DNA of 64,000 nucleotides, taken from the NCBI GenBank assembly GCA_019054805.1, contig JAHQIY010000043.1, forward strand, positions 1 through 64,000. Reading direction: 5' to 3'. The position numbers and the translations under genes are program-made. The notes under the pieces were generated by a model. That model ran no database searches and was not told the DNA's origin. It saw only the letters and a program-made list of their open reading frames with translations. This DNA comes from Brachionus manjavacas (lineage: Eukaryota; Rotifera; Eurotatoria; Ploima; Brachionidae). Positions 39,193 through 46,085 of the stretch are shown piece after piece. Each line of letters begins with the position of its first letter. The stretch's first letter is position 1.

Positions 39193-39537
39193 ATGAGATA
39201 TCGGTTGTTAATTTCAGTCGTACTAGGGCTGAGCGTGTCAGCGTGCTCTTTTACTTCGTTGGAACGTGAAAACTACTATCAAGGTGATTTTCTATTCTAT
39301 CAATGTAGTGGTGGTGAAACCTTCAAGCTGGCCATAATGCCCAATGATTATACGGCACTATTAAGGTTACCTAAGAAAGATTATCGCATGGTCCAGGTTC
39401 CCTCAGGCTCTGGCACTAAATATATTCTCCATGATGGCACAGCAGAAATACAAAACTCAGTGACCCTCTATACCAAAGGTAAAGAAGCGCGTTTAGAGCT
39501 CGACCACTTGGTGTATAAAAATTGCATTACCCAATAG
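39193..39537 (+). CDS. Small lipoprotein resembling MliC-type lysozyme inhibitors
   Basis: The ATG at 39193 has GGAGGG upstream and gives 114 residues. The signal peptide ends in the lipobox VSAC (Cys near residue 18), so it is a lipoprotein. The mature part has the MliC pattern: FYQCSGGETFKL, a central SGSGTKY, TKGKEARLEL and a late Cys in YKNC. MliC proteins block c-type lysozyme using the Ser of the SG loop and the Lys of KGxEA. The assignment is by pattern, not search. Confidence 0.7.
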   Translation: MRYRLLISVVLGLSVSACSFTSLERENYYQGDFLFYQCSGGETFKLAIMPNDYTALLRLPKKDYRMVQVPSGSGTKYILHDGTAEIQNSVTLYTKGKEARLELDHLVYKNCITQ

Positions 39538-39558
39538 ATCTTTTACGATAGCGTGTCT

Positions 39559-39582
39559 GGAGGCGTGTCGCCTCCTTTGAAC
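39559..39582 (+). terminator. Hairpin between the lipoprotein gene and treR
   Basis: GGAGGC, GTGTC loop, GCCTCC, then TTT. A short but clean terminator-like stem. Confidence 0.6.
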
Positions 39583-39607
39583 GTTCAACTACTAGACCCA
39601 CGACCTT

Positions 39608-40555
39608 ATGAGCAAAAAACTAACCATTCTTGATATTGCCCGGTTATCCGGTGTTGGTAAATCGACCGTCTCTCGTGTTCTGACCAACGATCCTAAAGTT
39701 AAGCCAGAAACACGTGCCAAGGTTGAACAGGTGATTCAAGAATCAGGTTATGTTCCCTCTAAGTCTGCGCAGGCGATGCGTGGAGGAAGTCAAAAAGTGG
39801 TGGGGGTCATTATCTCTCGTCTCGACTCGCCATCAGAAAACAAAGCTGTAGGGAGTATGCTCAACACGCTTTATGGTCAAGGGTATGACGTTGTCATCAT
39901 GGAAAGTCAATTTGATCGAGCAAAGACCAATGAGCATCTGGATGTGCTGAAAAAGCGCAATGTAGATGGTGTCATTGTGTTCGGCTTTAGTGACTTTGAT
40001 ATTGCTAAGCTGGCGAGCTGGCATAACCGCACTGTGGTTATCGCGATGGACACAGATAAGGTCTCTTCAATCAATTACGATAATAGGCAAGTCATTGTTA
40101 AGGCGTTGCAATTCTTAGAACAAAAGAGCCTCAATAATGTTGCATTTATCGGTGTCGACCCTAGTGATAAAACTACGGGTAAGCTGCGTTTAGACGCTTA
40201 TCTCGATTGGTGCCAATCTCACTCTATTTCACCGAACTATCAGACAGGTCAGCTAAACCACGAAAGCGCTTATTTGCTGGTGGACGATGTCTTGAACCAA
40301 GGTGTTCAAGCGATAGTTTGTGCCAGTGACACTTTAGCTTTAGGGGTCATTAAGCGTTTGCAAGAGCTTAATCGTGAAGATGTGGTTGTCACTGGCGTGG
40401 GTGGAAATGAACTGCTTTCCTTCCTATTTCCCAAAGTATTTAGTATTGACCCTGGTTACTCTTTAGCCGGTGAAAGGGCTGCTAAGTTACTGATTTCTCA
40501 AATTAATGGTGAGCTTGAGCAAGTTCATGTCACTCAAGAACCTATCTCAATCTAA
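39608..40555 (+). CDS. treR: Trehalose operon repressor TreR (LacI family)
   Basis: The 315-residue protein has an N-terminal LacI helix-turn-helix (LTILDIARLSGVGKSTVSRVLTN) and hinge, followed by a periplasmic-binding-like effector domain (VVGVIISRLDSPSENKAVGSML, CASDTLALGVIKRLQEL). Its position directly before treBC and the length match E. coli TreR, which responds to trehalose 6-phosphate. Two matching palindromes stand in the treR-treB gap. Confidence 0.93.
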   Translation: MSKKLTILDIARLSGVGKSTVSRVLTNDPKVKPETRAKVEQVIQESGYVPSKSAQAMRGGSQKVVGVIISRLDSPSENKAVGSMLNTLYGQGYDVVIMESQFDRAKTNEHLDVLKKRNVDGVIVFGFSDFDIAKLASWHNRTVVIAMDTDKVSSINYDNRQVIVKALQFLEQKSLNNVAFIGVDPSDKTTGKLRLDAYLDWCQSHSISPNYQTGQLNHESAYLLVDDVLNQGVQAIVCASDTLALGVIKRLQELNREDVVVTGVGGNELLSFLFPKVFSIDPGYSLAGERAAKLLISQINGELEQVHVTQEPISI

Positions 40556-40606
40556 GCCATTATTTTCAAAGTGATTTAAAATTATACTGTGATCTCTTTC
40601 AATTAA

Positions 40607-40620
40607 TGGGACTGTTCCCA
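40607..40620 (+). promoter_or_regulatory. TreR-like operator 1
   Basis: TGGGACTGTTCCCA, a palindrome with one mismatch in the arms. It is 55 bp centre to centre from operator 2, with a TATAAT at 40647-40652 between them. Confidence 0.75.
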
Positions 40621-40661
40621 TTTTTATCTGTAAATAGATCTGACAATATAATAAGCACATT

Positions 40662-40675
40662 TGGGAATGTTCCCA
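40662..40675 (+). promoter_or_regulatory. TreR-like operator 2
   Basis: TGGGAATGTTCCCA, perfect 6-bp arms around a 2-bp centre. It lies 10 bp downstream of the TATAAT box, where a bound LacI-family repressor would block initiation. Confidence 0.8.
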
Positions 40676-40764
40676 TAAATAGAAAAACAACAAGCTTAGT
40701 CAGTTTGAAACGTCAACATTGTTGACAACAGATGAATGAGAATCCAATTAGGGTGGACATGGAT

Positions 40765-42189
40765 ATGAGTAAGATTGCGAAACAAGAAGTTGAGCGTCTG
40801 ATTGAATTAGTTGGTGGTCGCGAAAATATCGCGAGTGTAAGCCACTGTCTAACTCGCCTTCGCTTTGTATTGAATGATACCGATAAGGCAGACGAGAAAG
40901 CGCTAGAGGCGTTGCCAATCGTAAAAGGTTGCTTTACCAATGCGGGTCAGTTCCAGGTAGTGATCGGTACTGAAGTTGATGAAGTGTATAAAGTGCTGAT
41001 TGAGCTATCAGGTAAGAGCGAAGCGTCAAAAGACGAAGCGAAACTTGCTGCTCGCCAAAACATGAATGTATTGGAACGTGGTATTTCCCATCTTGCTGAA
41101 ATCTTTGTACCACTACTTCCTGCAATCATCACTGGTGGTTTGATCTTAGGTTTCCGTAATGTGATTGGTGACATCAAGATGTTTGATGGCCAGTCGCTAA
41201 CTGAAATTAGTCAGTTCTGGGCGACGGTTCATAGCTTCTTATGGTTAATCGGTGAAGCGATCTTCTTCTTCCTGCCTGTTGGGGTATGTTGGTCAACAGT
41301 GAAGAAGCTAGGAGGCACACCAATTCTAGGTATCACTTTAGGTGTGACTTTGGTCTCTCCGCAGTTGATGAATGCTTATCTTATCGGTAAGCAAGCCCCA
41401 GAAGTGTGGGACTTTGGTCTGTTCGTGATTGAAAAAGTCGGTTACCAAGCTCAGGTGATTCCTGCGATGTTAGCGGGTATGGCGCTGGCGTTTATTGAAA
41501 CTAACCTTAAACGTATTGTTCCTTCGTACCTTTACTTAGTTGTCGTTCCTTTCGTATCAATTATTGTTTCTGTGGTATTGGCTCACTCTCTAATTGGTCC
41601 ATTTGGCCGTGTCTTAGGCGATGGTGTGGCATTTGCGGCTAAAGCGGCGATGACCGGAGACTTTGCTGTTATAGGTTCAATGGTATTTGGTTTCCTATAT
41701 GCACCACTTGTTATCACAGGTATTCACCACACGACTAACGCTGTAGATCTACAACTAATGCAAGATCTAGGTGGTACGCCAATTTGGCCATTAATCGCTC
41801 TATCAAACATTGCTCAAGCTTCAGCGGTTGTCGGCATTATCATCATCAGTAAAAAACATGGTGAGCGTGACATTTCAGTTCCAGCGGCGATTTCTGCTTA
41901 CCTAGGTGTAACTGAGCCAGCGATGTACGGTATTAACTTGAAGTACAAGTTCCCAATGCTAAGCGCAATGATTGGTAGTGCAATTGCAGCGGCGATCTGT
42001 GGTAGTGCGGGCGTTATGGCGAACGGTATTGGTGTGGGTGGTCTACCGGGTATCTTATCTATCCAACCACAATTCTGGGGCATCTTTGCAATCGCAATGT
42101 TAGTGGCAATCGCCGTACCTGCCGCATTGACCCTGTTCTTCTACAAGCGTGCGCAAATGAAAGGCGAGTTAGAGCCAGCGAACGCGTAA
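40765..42189 (+). CDS. treB: PTS trehalose transporter subunit IIBC
   Basis: TreB imports trehalose and phosphorylates it to trehalose 6-phosphate. I chose the ATG at 40765 since AGGGTGG is 8 bp upstream; ATGs at 40732 and 40759 are in frame but less well placed. The 474-residue protein has the IIB domain with phospho-Cys28 (SHCLTRLRF) and, from about residue 105, a IIC domain of about ten helices including GIHHTTNAVDLQLM and SAYLGVTEPAMYGINL. No IIA domain is present, so a separate IIA-Glc must supply phosphate. Confidence 0.95.
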   Translation: MSKIAKQEVERLIELVGGRENIASVSHCLTRLRFVLNDTDKADEKALEALPIVKGCFTNAGQFQVVIGTEVDEVYKVLIELSGKSEASKDEAKLAARQNMNVLERGISHLAEIFVPLLPAIITGGLILGFRNVIGDIKMFDGQSLTEISQFWATVHSFLWLIGEAIFFFLPVGVCWSTVKKLGGTPILGITLGVTLVSPQLMNAYLIGKQAPEVWDFGLFVIEKVGYQAQVIPAMLAGMALAFIETNLKRIVPSYLYLVVVPFVSIIVSVVLAHSLIGPFGRVLGDGVAFAAKAAMTGDFAVIGSMVFGFLYAPLVITGIHHTTNAVDLQLMQDLGGTPIWPLIALSNIAQASAVVGIIIISKKHGERDISVPAAISAYLGVTEPAMYGINLKYKFPMLSAMIGSAIAAAICGSAGVMANGIGVGGLPGILSIQPQFWGIFAIAMLVAIAVPAALTLFFYKRAQMKGELEPANA

Positions 42190-42202
42190 CCCATCATTTT
42201 TT

Positions 42203-42228
42203 GGAGCGGCATTTCGTCGCTCCTTTTT
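42203..42228 (+). terminator. Hairpin between treB and treC
   Basis: GGAGCG and CGCTCC with a 9-base loop and five T. It would lower treC expression relative to treB if it acts in the operon. Confidence 0.6.
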
Positions 42229-42263
42229 CAAAGTTTATTATTTTTTGGTAAGTGAGTTTAGCA

Positions 42264-43946
42264 ATGACAACTATCGCTAATGATGCAAATTGGTGGAAAA
42301 CCGCCTCGATCTATCAGATTTACCCTAAGAGCTTTTGCGACAGTGGCAGTAAAGGAACAGGGGATATTCAAGGCATTATTTCTAAGCTTGATTACTTGAA
42401 ACTATTGGGTGTTGATGCGATTTGGCTAACACCTGTTTATCAGTCTCCAATGATTGATAATGGTTACGATATTTCGGACTACTACGCGATCAATCCAGAT
42501 TTTGGCACCATGGATGATTTTGACCAGCTTCTCGCCCAAGCTCATCAGCGTGGTATCCGCATTATTATGGATATCGTAGTCAACCATACATCGACTGAGC
42601 ATGAGTGGTTCCAGTCTGCGCTTGGTGATAAAAACAGCCCTTACCGTGATTACTACATTTGGAAAGATCCTGTCGATGGTGGAATCCCTAACAACTGGCA
42701 GTCAAAATTTGGTGGTAGTGCTTGGGAACTTGATGAAAAAACCGACCAGTACTTTTTGCATCTATTCGCCAAAGAGCAGGCCGACCTCAACTGGGAAAAC
42801 CCGAAAGTTCGTGGCGAAGTCAAAGAAGTGATCAGCTTCTGGGCTGAAAAAGGTGTAGATGGCTTCCGTCTGGATGTAATCAACCTAATTTCTAAACAGC
42901 AGGACTTCCCCAATGATCACCTTGGCGATGGTCGACGCTTTTATACCGATGGACCTCGCGTACACGAATATCTGCAAGAGATCAGCGAGGCGGTATTCCA
43001 GAAATATGGCAGTGTGACGGTGGGTGAAATGTCTTCTACGACCCTAGAGCACTGTCAGCAATATTCATCGCTTGATAATAAAGAGTTGTCGATGGTGTTT
43101 AATTTTCACCACTTAAAGGTCGATTATCCAAATGGTGAAAAATGGACCAAAGCGCCATTCGATTTCTCTCAGTTGAAGCAGATCTTTAATCATTGGCAGA
43201 CAGGTCTAAATGGCAAAGGGTGGGGCGCGCTATTCTGGTGTAACCATGACCAGCCACGAGTGGTAAGTCGATTGGGTGACGACAAACACTATCGTTTAGA
43301 ATCGGCCAAAATGCTCGCAGCTTCAGTGCAGATGATGCAAGGGACGCCATATATCTACCAAGGTGAAGAGATCGGTATGACCAACCCAGGTTACACCTCT
43401 ATCGAGCAATATCGTGACGTAGAAAGCACCAATATGTATGACATCATGGTCAATGAGCAAGGCGTTGAACATCAAGAAATGATGGCGATTCTGGCACAAA
43501 AATCTCGTGATAACTCTCGTACGCCGATGCAGTGGAATGATGAGCAGTATGCTGGCTTCTCAAAAGCGCAGCCTTGGCTCGAAGTGGCAAGTAACTATGC
43601 GGAAATTAACGCAGATAAAGCAGTAGCAGATAAAAGCTCGGTATTCTATTTTTATCAGCAGTTAATTCAGTTGCGTAAAGAGATTGAAGTGATCACTACA
43701 GGTAGCTATGTCGACCTCTACCCTGAGCATAAGGCGGTATTCGGTTATCAGCGTAAGTCGCCAAGTCAGACCCTAATTTGTTTGAATAACTATTACGCAG
43801 ACGAAACAGAATGTGTCTTACCAGAAGAGTTTGATTGTGATAAAGCACAGTACGTTTTGGGCAATTATGATCTTTCAGATGATAAGGTATCTCAGCATCA
43901 AGTACTTCGCCCTTATGAAACGCGTATTATTCTTTTAGAAAACTAA
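42264..43946 (+). CDS. treC: Alpha,alpha-phosphotrehalase (trehalose-6-phosphate hydrolase)
   Basis: TreC splits trehalose 6-phosphate into glucose and glucose 6-phosphate. The ATG at 42264 gives 560 residues. The GH13 motifs are DIVVNHTS, GFRLDVIN with the nucleophile Asp, VGEMSS with the acid Glu, and WCNHDQPR with the third carboxylate. A C-terminal beta domain follows. It completes the treRBC cluster. Confidence 0.96.
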   Translation: MTTIANDANWWKTASIYQIYPKSFCDSGSKGTGDIQGIISKLDYLKLLGVDAIWLTPVYQSPMIDNGYDISDYYAINPDFGTMDDFDQLLAQAHQRGIRIIMDIVVNHTSTEHEWFQSALGDKNSPYRDYYIWKDPVDGGIPNNWQSKFGGSAWELDEKTDQYFLHLFAKEQADLNWENPKVRGEVKEVISFWAEKGVDGFRLDVINLISKQQDFPNDHLGDGRRFYTDGPRVHEYLQEISEAVFQKYGSVTVGEMSSTTLEHCQQYSSLDNKELSMVFNFHHLKVDYPNGEKWTKAPFDFSQLKQIFNHWQTGLNGKGWGALFWCNHDQPRVVSRLGDDKHYRLESAKMLAASVQMMQGTPYIYQGEEIGMTNPGYTSIEQYRDVESTNMYDIMVNEQGVEHQEMMAILAQKSRDNSRTPMQWNDEQYAGFSKAQPWLEVASNYAEINADKAVADKSSVFYFYQQLIQLRKEIEVITTGSYVDLYPEHKAVFGYQRKSPSQTLICLNNYYADETECVLPEEFDCDKAQYVLGNYDLSDDKVSQHQVLRPYETRIILLEN

Positions 43947-43955
43947 CCCCCCCTA

Positions 43956-44118
43956 ATACCAACCAGAATAAATATGTGTTCATTCTTGCTGGTTAAAATC
44001 GCTTATAGCGTCGTTATAGATTTTGTAGGTAGAGCAACTAGCTAGCTGTAATCTATGCCTTGCTCTAAGCGATTTTTCCTGCGCAATTATTTGAACACCT
44101 ATTCATCCCGATTGGTAT
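43956..44118. repeat. MITE-like element with terminal inverted repeats, long form
   Basis: The ends are ATACCAACCAGAATAA (left) and the complement of ATACCAATCGGGATGA (right), 11 of 16 matching including ATACCAA. Inside, AAAATCGCTTA and TAAGCGATTTTT, and AGAGCAA and TTGCTCT, are complementary, so the transcript could fold into a long hairpin. No ORF is present. The short form at 51742 shares both ends. Confidence 0.75.
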
Positions 44119-44132
44119 CGTTGTTAGTTTAG

Positions 44133-44154
44133 CCCTGCTTTGCGGGGATTTTTT
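44133..44154 (+). terminator. Likely treC terminator
   Basis: CCCTGC, TTT, GCGGGG followed by ATTTTTT. The stem has one imperfect pair. Confidence 0.6.
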
Positions 44155-44162
44155 ATGCTTGC

Positions 44163-44204
44163 GAGAATAGAGAATAGAGAATAGAGAATAGAGAATAGAG
44201 AATA
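44163..44204. repeat. Tandem heptamer array (6 x GAGAATA)
   Basis: Six consecutive perfect copies of GAGAATA, total 42 bp. It is non-coding, 14 bp after the T-run of the treC terminator. Confidence 0.95.
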
Positions 44205-44230
44205 GAAGTGTGCTTAGATTTTCGATAGGT

Positions 44231-44259
44231 ACAAAAAAACCAGCTCAATGAGCTGGTTT
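44231..44259 (-). terminator. Terminator of the tRNA-Tyr operon
   Basis: On the minus strand ACCAGCTCA pairs with TGAGCTGGT around a one-base spacer, extended by AA/TT, and ends in a run of seven T. Confidence 0.85.
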
Positions 44260-44267
44260 TCTTTATA

Positions 44268-44352
44268 TGGTGGAGGGGGACGGATTCGAACCATCGAAGG
44301 CAGTGCCAGCAGATTTACAGTCTGATCCCTTTGGCCACTCGGGAACCCCTCC
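44268..44352 (-). tRNA. tRNA-Tyr (GTA), copy at the 3' end of the operon
   Basis: The 85-nt sequence including an encoded CCA reads GGAGGGGTTCCCGAGTGGCC at its 5' end. The acceptor stem GGAGGGG pairs with CCCCTCC, and the class II long variable arm is present. The anticodon GTA is at 44316-44318 (complement). The T-loop is GGTTCGAATCC. All three copies in this cluster are identical by eye. Confidence 0.97.
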
Positions 44353-44455
44353 AGGGTATTTTTATACTTGGTAATGTTTTCCCAACACACTATTCAAGTG
44401 TTTCTCACAACTTATTGAATGGGTTATCCACTCAGAGCAGTCATAAGAAGAAATA

Positions 44456-44540
44456 TGGTGGAGGGGGACGGATTCGAACCATCGAAGGCAGTGCCAGCAG
44501 ATTTACAGTCTGATCCCTTTGGCCACTCGGGAACCCCTCC
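44456..44540 (-). tRNA. tRNA-Tyr (GTA), middle copy
   Basis: Identical 85-nt class II tRNA with encoded CCA. It is separated from the neighbours by 103-bp and 102-bp spacers that are themselves similar. Confidence 0.97.
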
Positions 44541-44642
44541 AGGGTATTTTATACTTGGTAGTGTTTTCCCAACACACTATTCAAGTGTTTCTCACAACAT
44601 ATCTAACGGTTTATCCACCGAGCAGACTATTATAAGAAAATA

Positions 44643-44727
44643 TGGTGGAGGGGGACGGATTCGAACCATCGAAGGCAGTGCCAGCAGATTTACAGTCTGA
44701 TCCCTTTGGCCACTCGGGAACCCCTCC
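44643..44727 (-). tRNA. tRNA-Tyr (GTA), promoter-proximal copy
   Basis: Identical 85-nt class II tRNA with encoded CCA. It is first in the operon; the promoter lies on its right at 44804-44831. Confidence 0.97.
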
Positions 44728-44803
44728 AGGGTGTTTTCCTATTCTCAATCAAGGAATAGGCTTAAGTGATGTTTTCCCAACACATCTCTCAAGTGCGGAG
44801 CGC

Positions 44804-44831
44804 ATCATAGCAAACTCGTAAAAGCTGTAAA
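44804..44831 (-). promoter_or_regulatory. Probable promoter of the tRNA-Tyr operon
   Basis: On the minus strand TTTACA (44826-44831), a 16-bp spacer, and TATGAT (44804-44809), followed by a GC-rich GCGCTCCGC discriminator typical of stringently controlled stable-RNA promoters. Confidence 0.65.
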
Positions 44832-44984
44832 GCGTTTTCTTATAATTTTGAATTGAATGATGCCTTTTTGGGCAAAGATGGCAGGAATTAACCATAAAGC
44901 TCAAACAATCAACGGCTTTACTTACATAATATTTCTCGCTCTTTACATTAGTTGACGTTCAGAATGCGAATTACCGGATACAAT

Positions 44985-46085
44985 ATGTCTAGTTTATCTA
45001 TGCAGAATCTAACCATGAAAAATAAAATTGTTCTGAGTTTATTGTCTCTGTCTATTTTGGCTGCTGCTCCTGCATCGTATGCCAAGAGACAAGGTCCATC
45101 GAAGGTAACTGTTGTCACTGAGCAAGTACAAACCCATCAAGTATCCCAGTCTCTTGTACTCGTCGGTAAATTGGATGCAGAGCAGTCCGTTATCATTTCT
45201 CCTGAAGTGGCTGGTAAAGTTGACGTGATTGCCGTTAAAGCCAATCAAGTTGTTCGAGAAGGGCAACTGTTGATTCAACTTGACGATGACAGAGCTAAGG
45301 CTTCAGTGGCTGAAGCGAAAGCATATCTCAAAGATGAGCAACGTAAACTTAAAGAATTTGAGCGTTTGGTTAAGCGTAATGCGATTACTCAAACAGAGAT
45401 CGATGCGCAAGAGGCAAGTGTCGACATCGCCAAAGCGCGTTTGGATGCTGCTAATGCTGATCTTAACGATTTACATATTAGCGCGCCGTTTTCAGGAACC
45501 GTGGGTTTTATTGATTTTAGCCGCGGTAAGATGGTGAGCGCCGGCACAGAGCTATTGAGCTTAGATGATTTATCGATCATGCGCTTAGATCTTCAAGTGC
45601 CAGAGCGTTATTTGTCGCAACTTTCTAATGGTATGCAAGTCACTGCAACGACGGCAGCGTGGCAAGGTCAATCCTTCAGTGGTGAAGTGGTCGGTATAGA
45701 CTCTCGCATTAACCAAGAAACCTTGAACCTTCGGGTTCGCATTCACTTCTCTAACCCAGAGCAGCAATTAAAACCGGGTATGCTAGTTTCGGCTGCAATG
45801 GACTTTCCTGCCATTGAAGCACCCATTATTCCGGTTCAAGCTCTCGAGTATTCAGGAACTAAGCGCTTCGTCTATGTCATAAATGAAGAGGGTACGGCAA
45901 TACGTACAGAAGTCATTTTGGGTGCGCGCGTCGATAACCAAGTGGTGATTGAAGAAGGGCTTTCTATCGGCGATAAGATCGTTGTGCAAGGTATCGTCAA
46001 TATGCGTGATGGTGTCGCTGTTTCTGAGTTGGGCAGCGATGGTCGTCCTAAAAACACGCAAAAGAGCCAAGAAGGGTCTAACTAA
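44985..46085 (+). CDS. RND efflux periplasmic adaptor (membrane fusion) subunit
   Basis: The adaptor links the RND pump to an outer-membrane channel. From the ATG at 44985 the protein has 366 residues; ATGs at 45000 and 45015 are also possible, the last giving a compact signal peptide KNKIVLSLLSLSILAAAPASYA. Features are the lipoyl-like halves (VAGKVDVIAVKANQVVREGQLLIQLDD; ISAPFSGTVGFIDFSRGK), a coiled coil between (about 85-140), and a beta-barrel domain. The stop overlaps the pump start (TAATG). In V. cholerae a tre-linked pair is VexGH, as I recall, so this is likely the VexG counterpart. Confidence 0.92.
   Translation: MSSLSMQNLTMKNKIVLSLLSLSILAAAPASYAKRQGPSKVTVVTEQVQTHQVSQSLVLVGKLDAEQSVIISPEVAGKVDVIAVKANQVVREGQLLIQLDDDRAKASVAEAKAYLKDEQRKLKEFERLVKRNAITQTEIDAQEASVDIAKARLDAANADLNDLHISAPFSGTVGFIDFSRGKMVSAGTELLSLDDLSIMRLDLQVPERYLSQLSNGMQVTATTAAWQGQSFSGEVVGIDSRINQETLNLRVRIHFSNPEQQLKPGMLVSAAMDFPAIEAPIIPVQALEYSGTKRFVYVINEEGTAIRTEVILGARVDNQVVIEEGLSIGDKIVVQGIVNMRDGVAVSELGSDGRPKNTQKSQEGSN

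Larger units (their letters stand above)
43947..44267. repeat. Non-coding stretch between treC and tRNA-Tyr, with repeats
   Basis: This 321-bp gap has no gene. It holds the 163-bp inverted-repeat element, a terminator-like hairpin for treC, six GAGAATA units and the terminator of the tRNA operon, described separately. Confidence 0.8.

Noticed and set aside
44331..44700. Plus-strand ORFs across the tRNA-Tyr cluster
   Set aside because: They are antisense reading of tRNA genes and repeated spacers; the shared peptide is an effect of the tRNA repeat.
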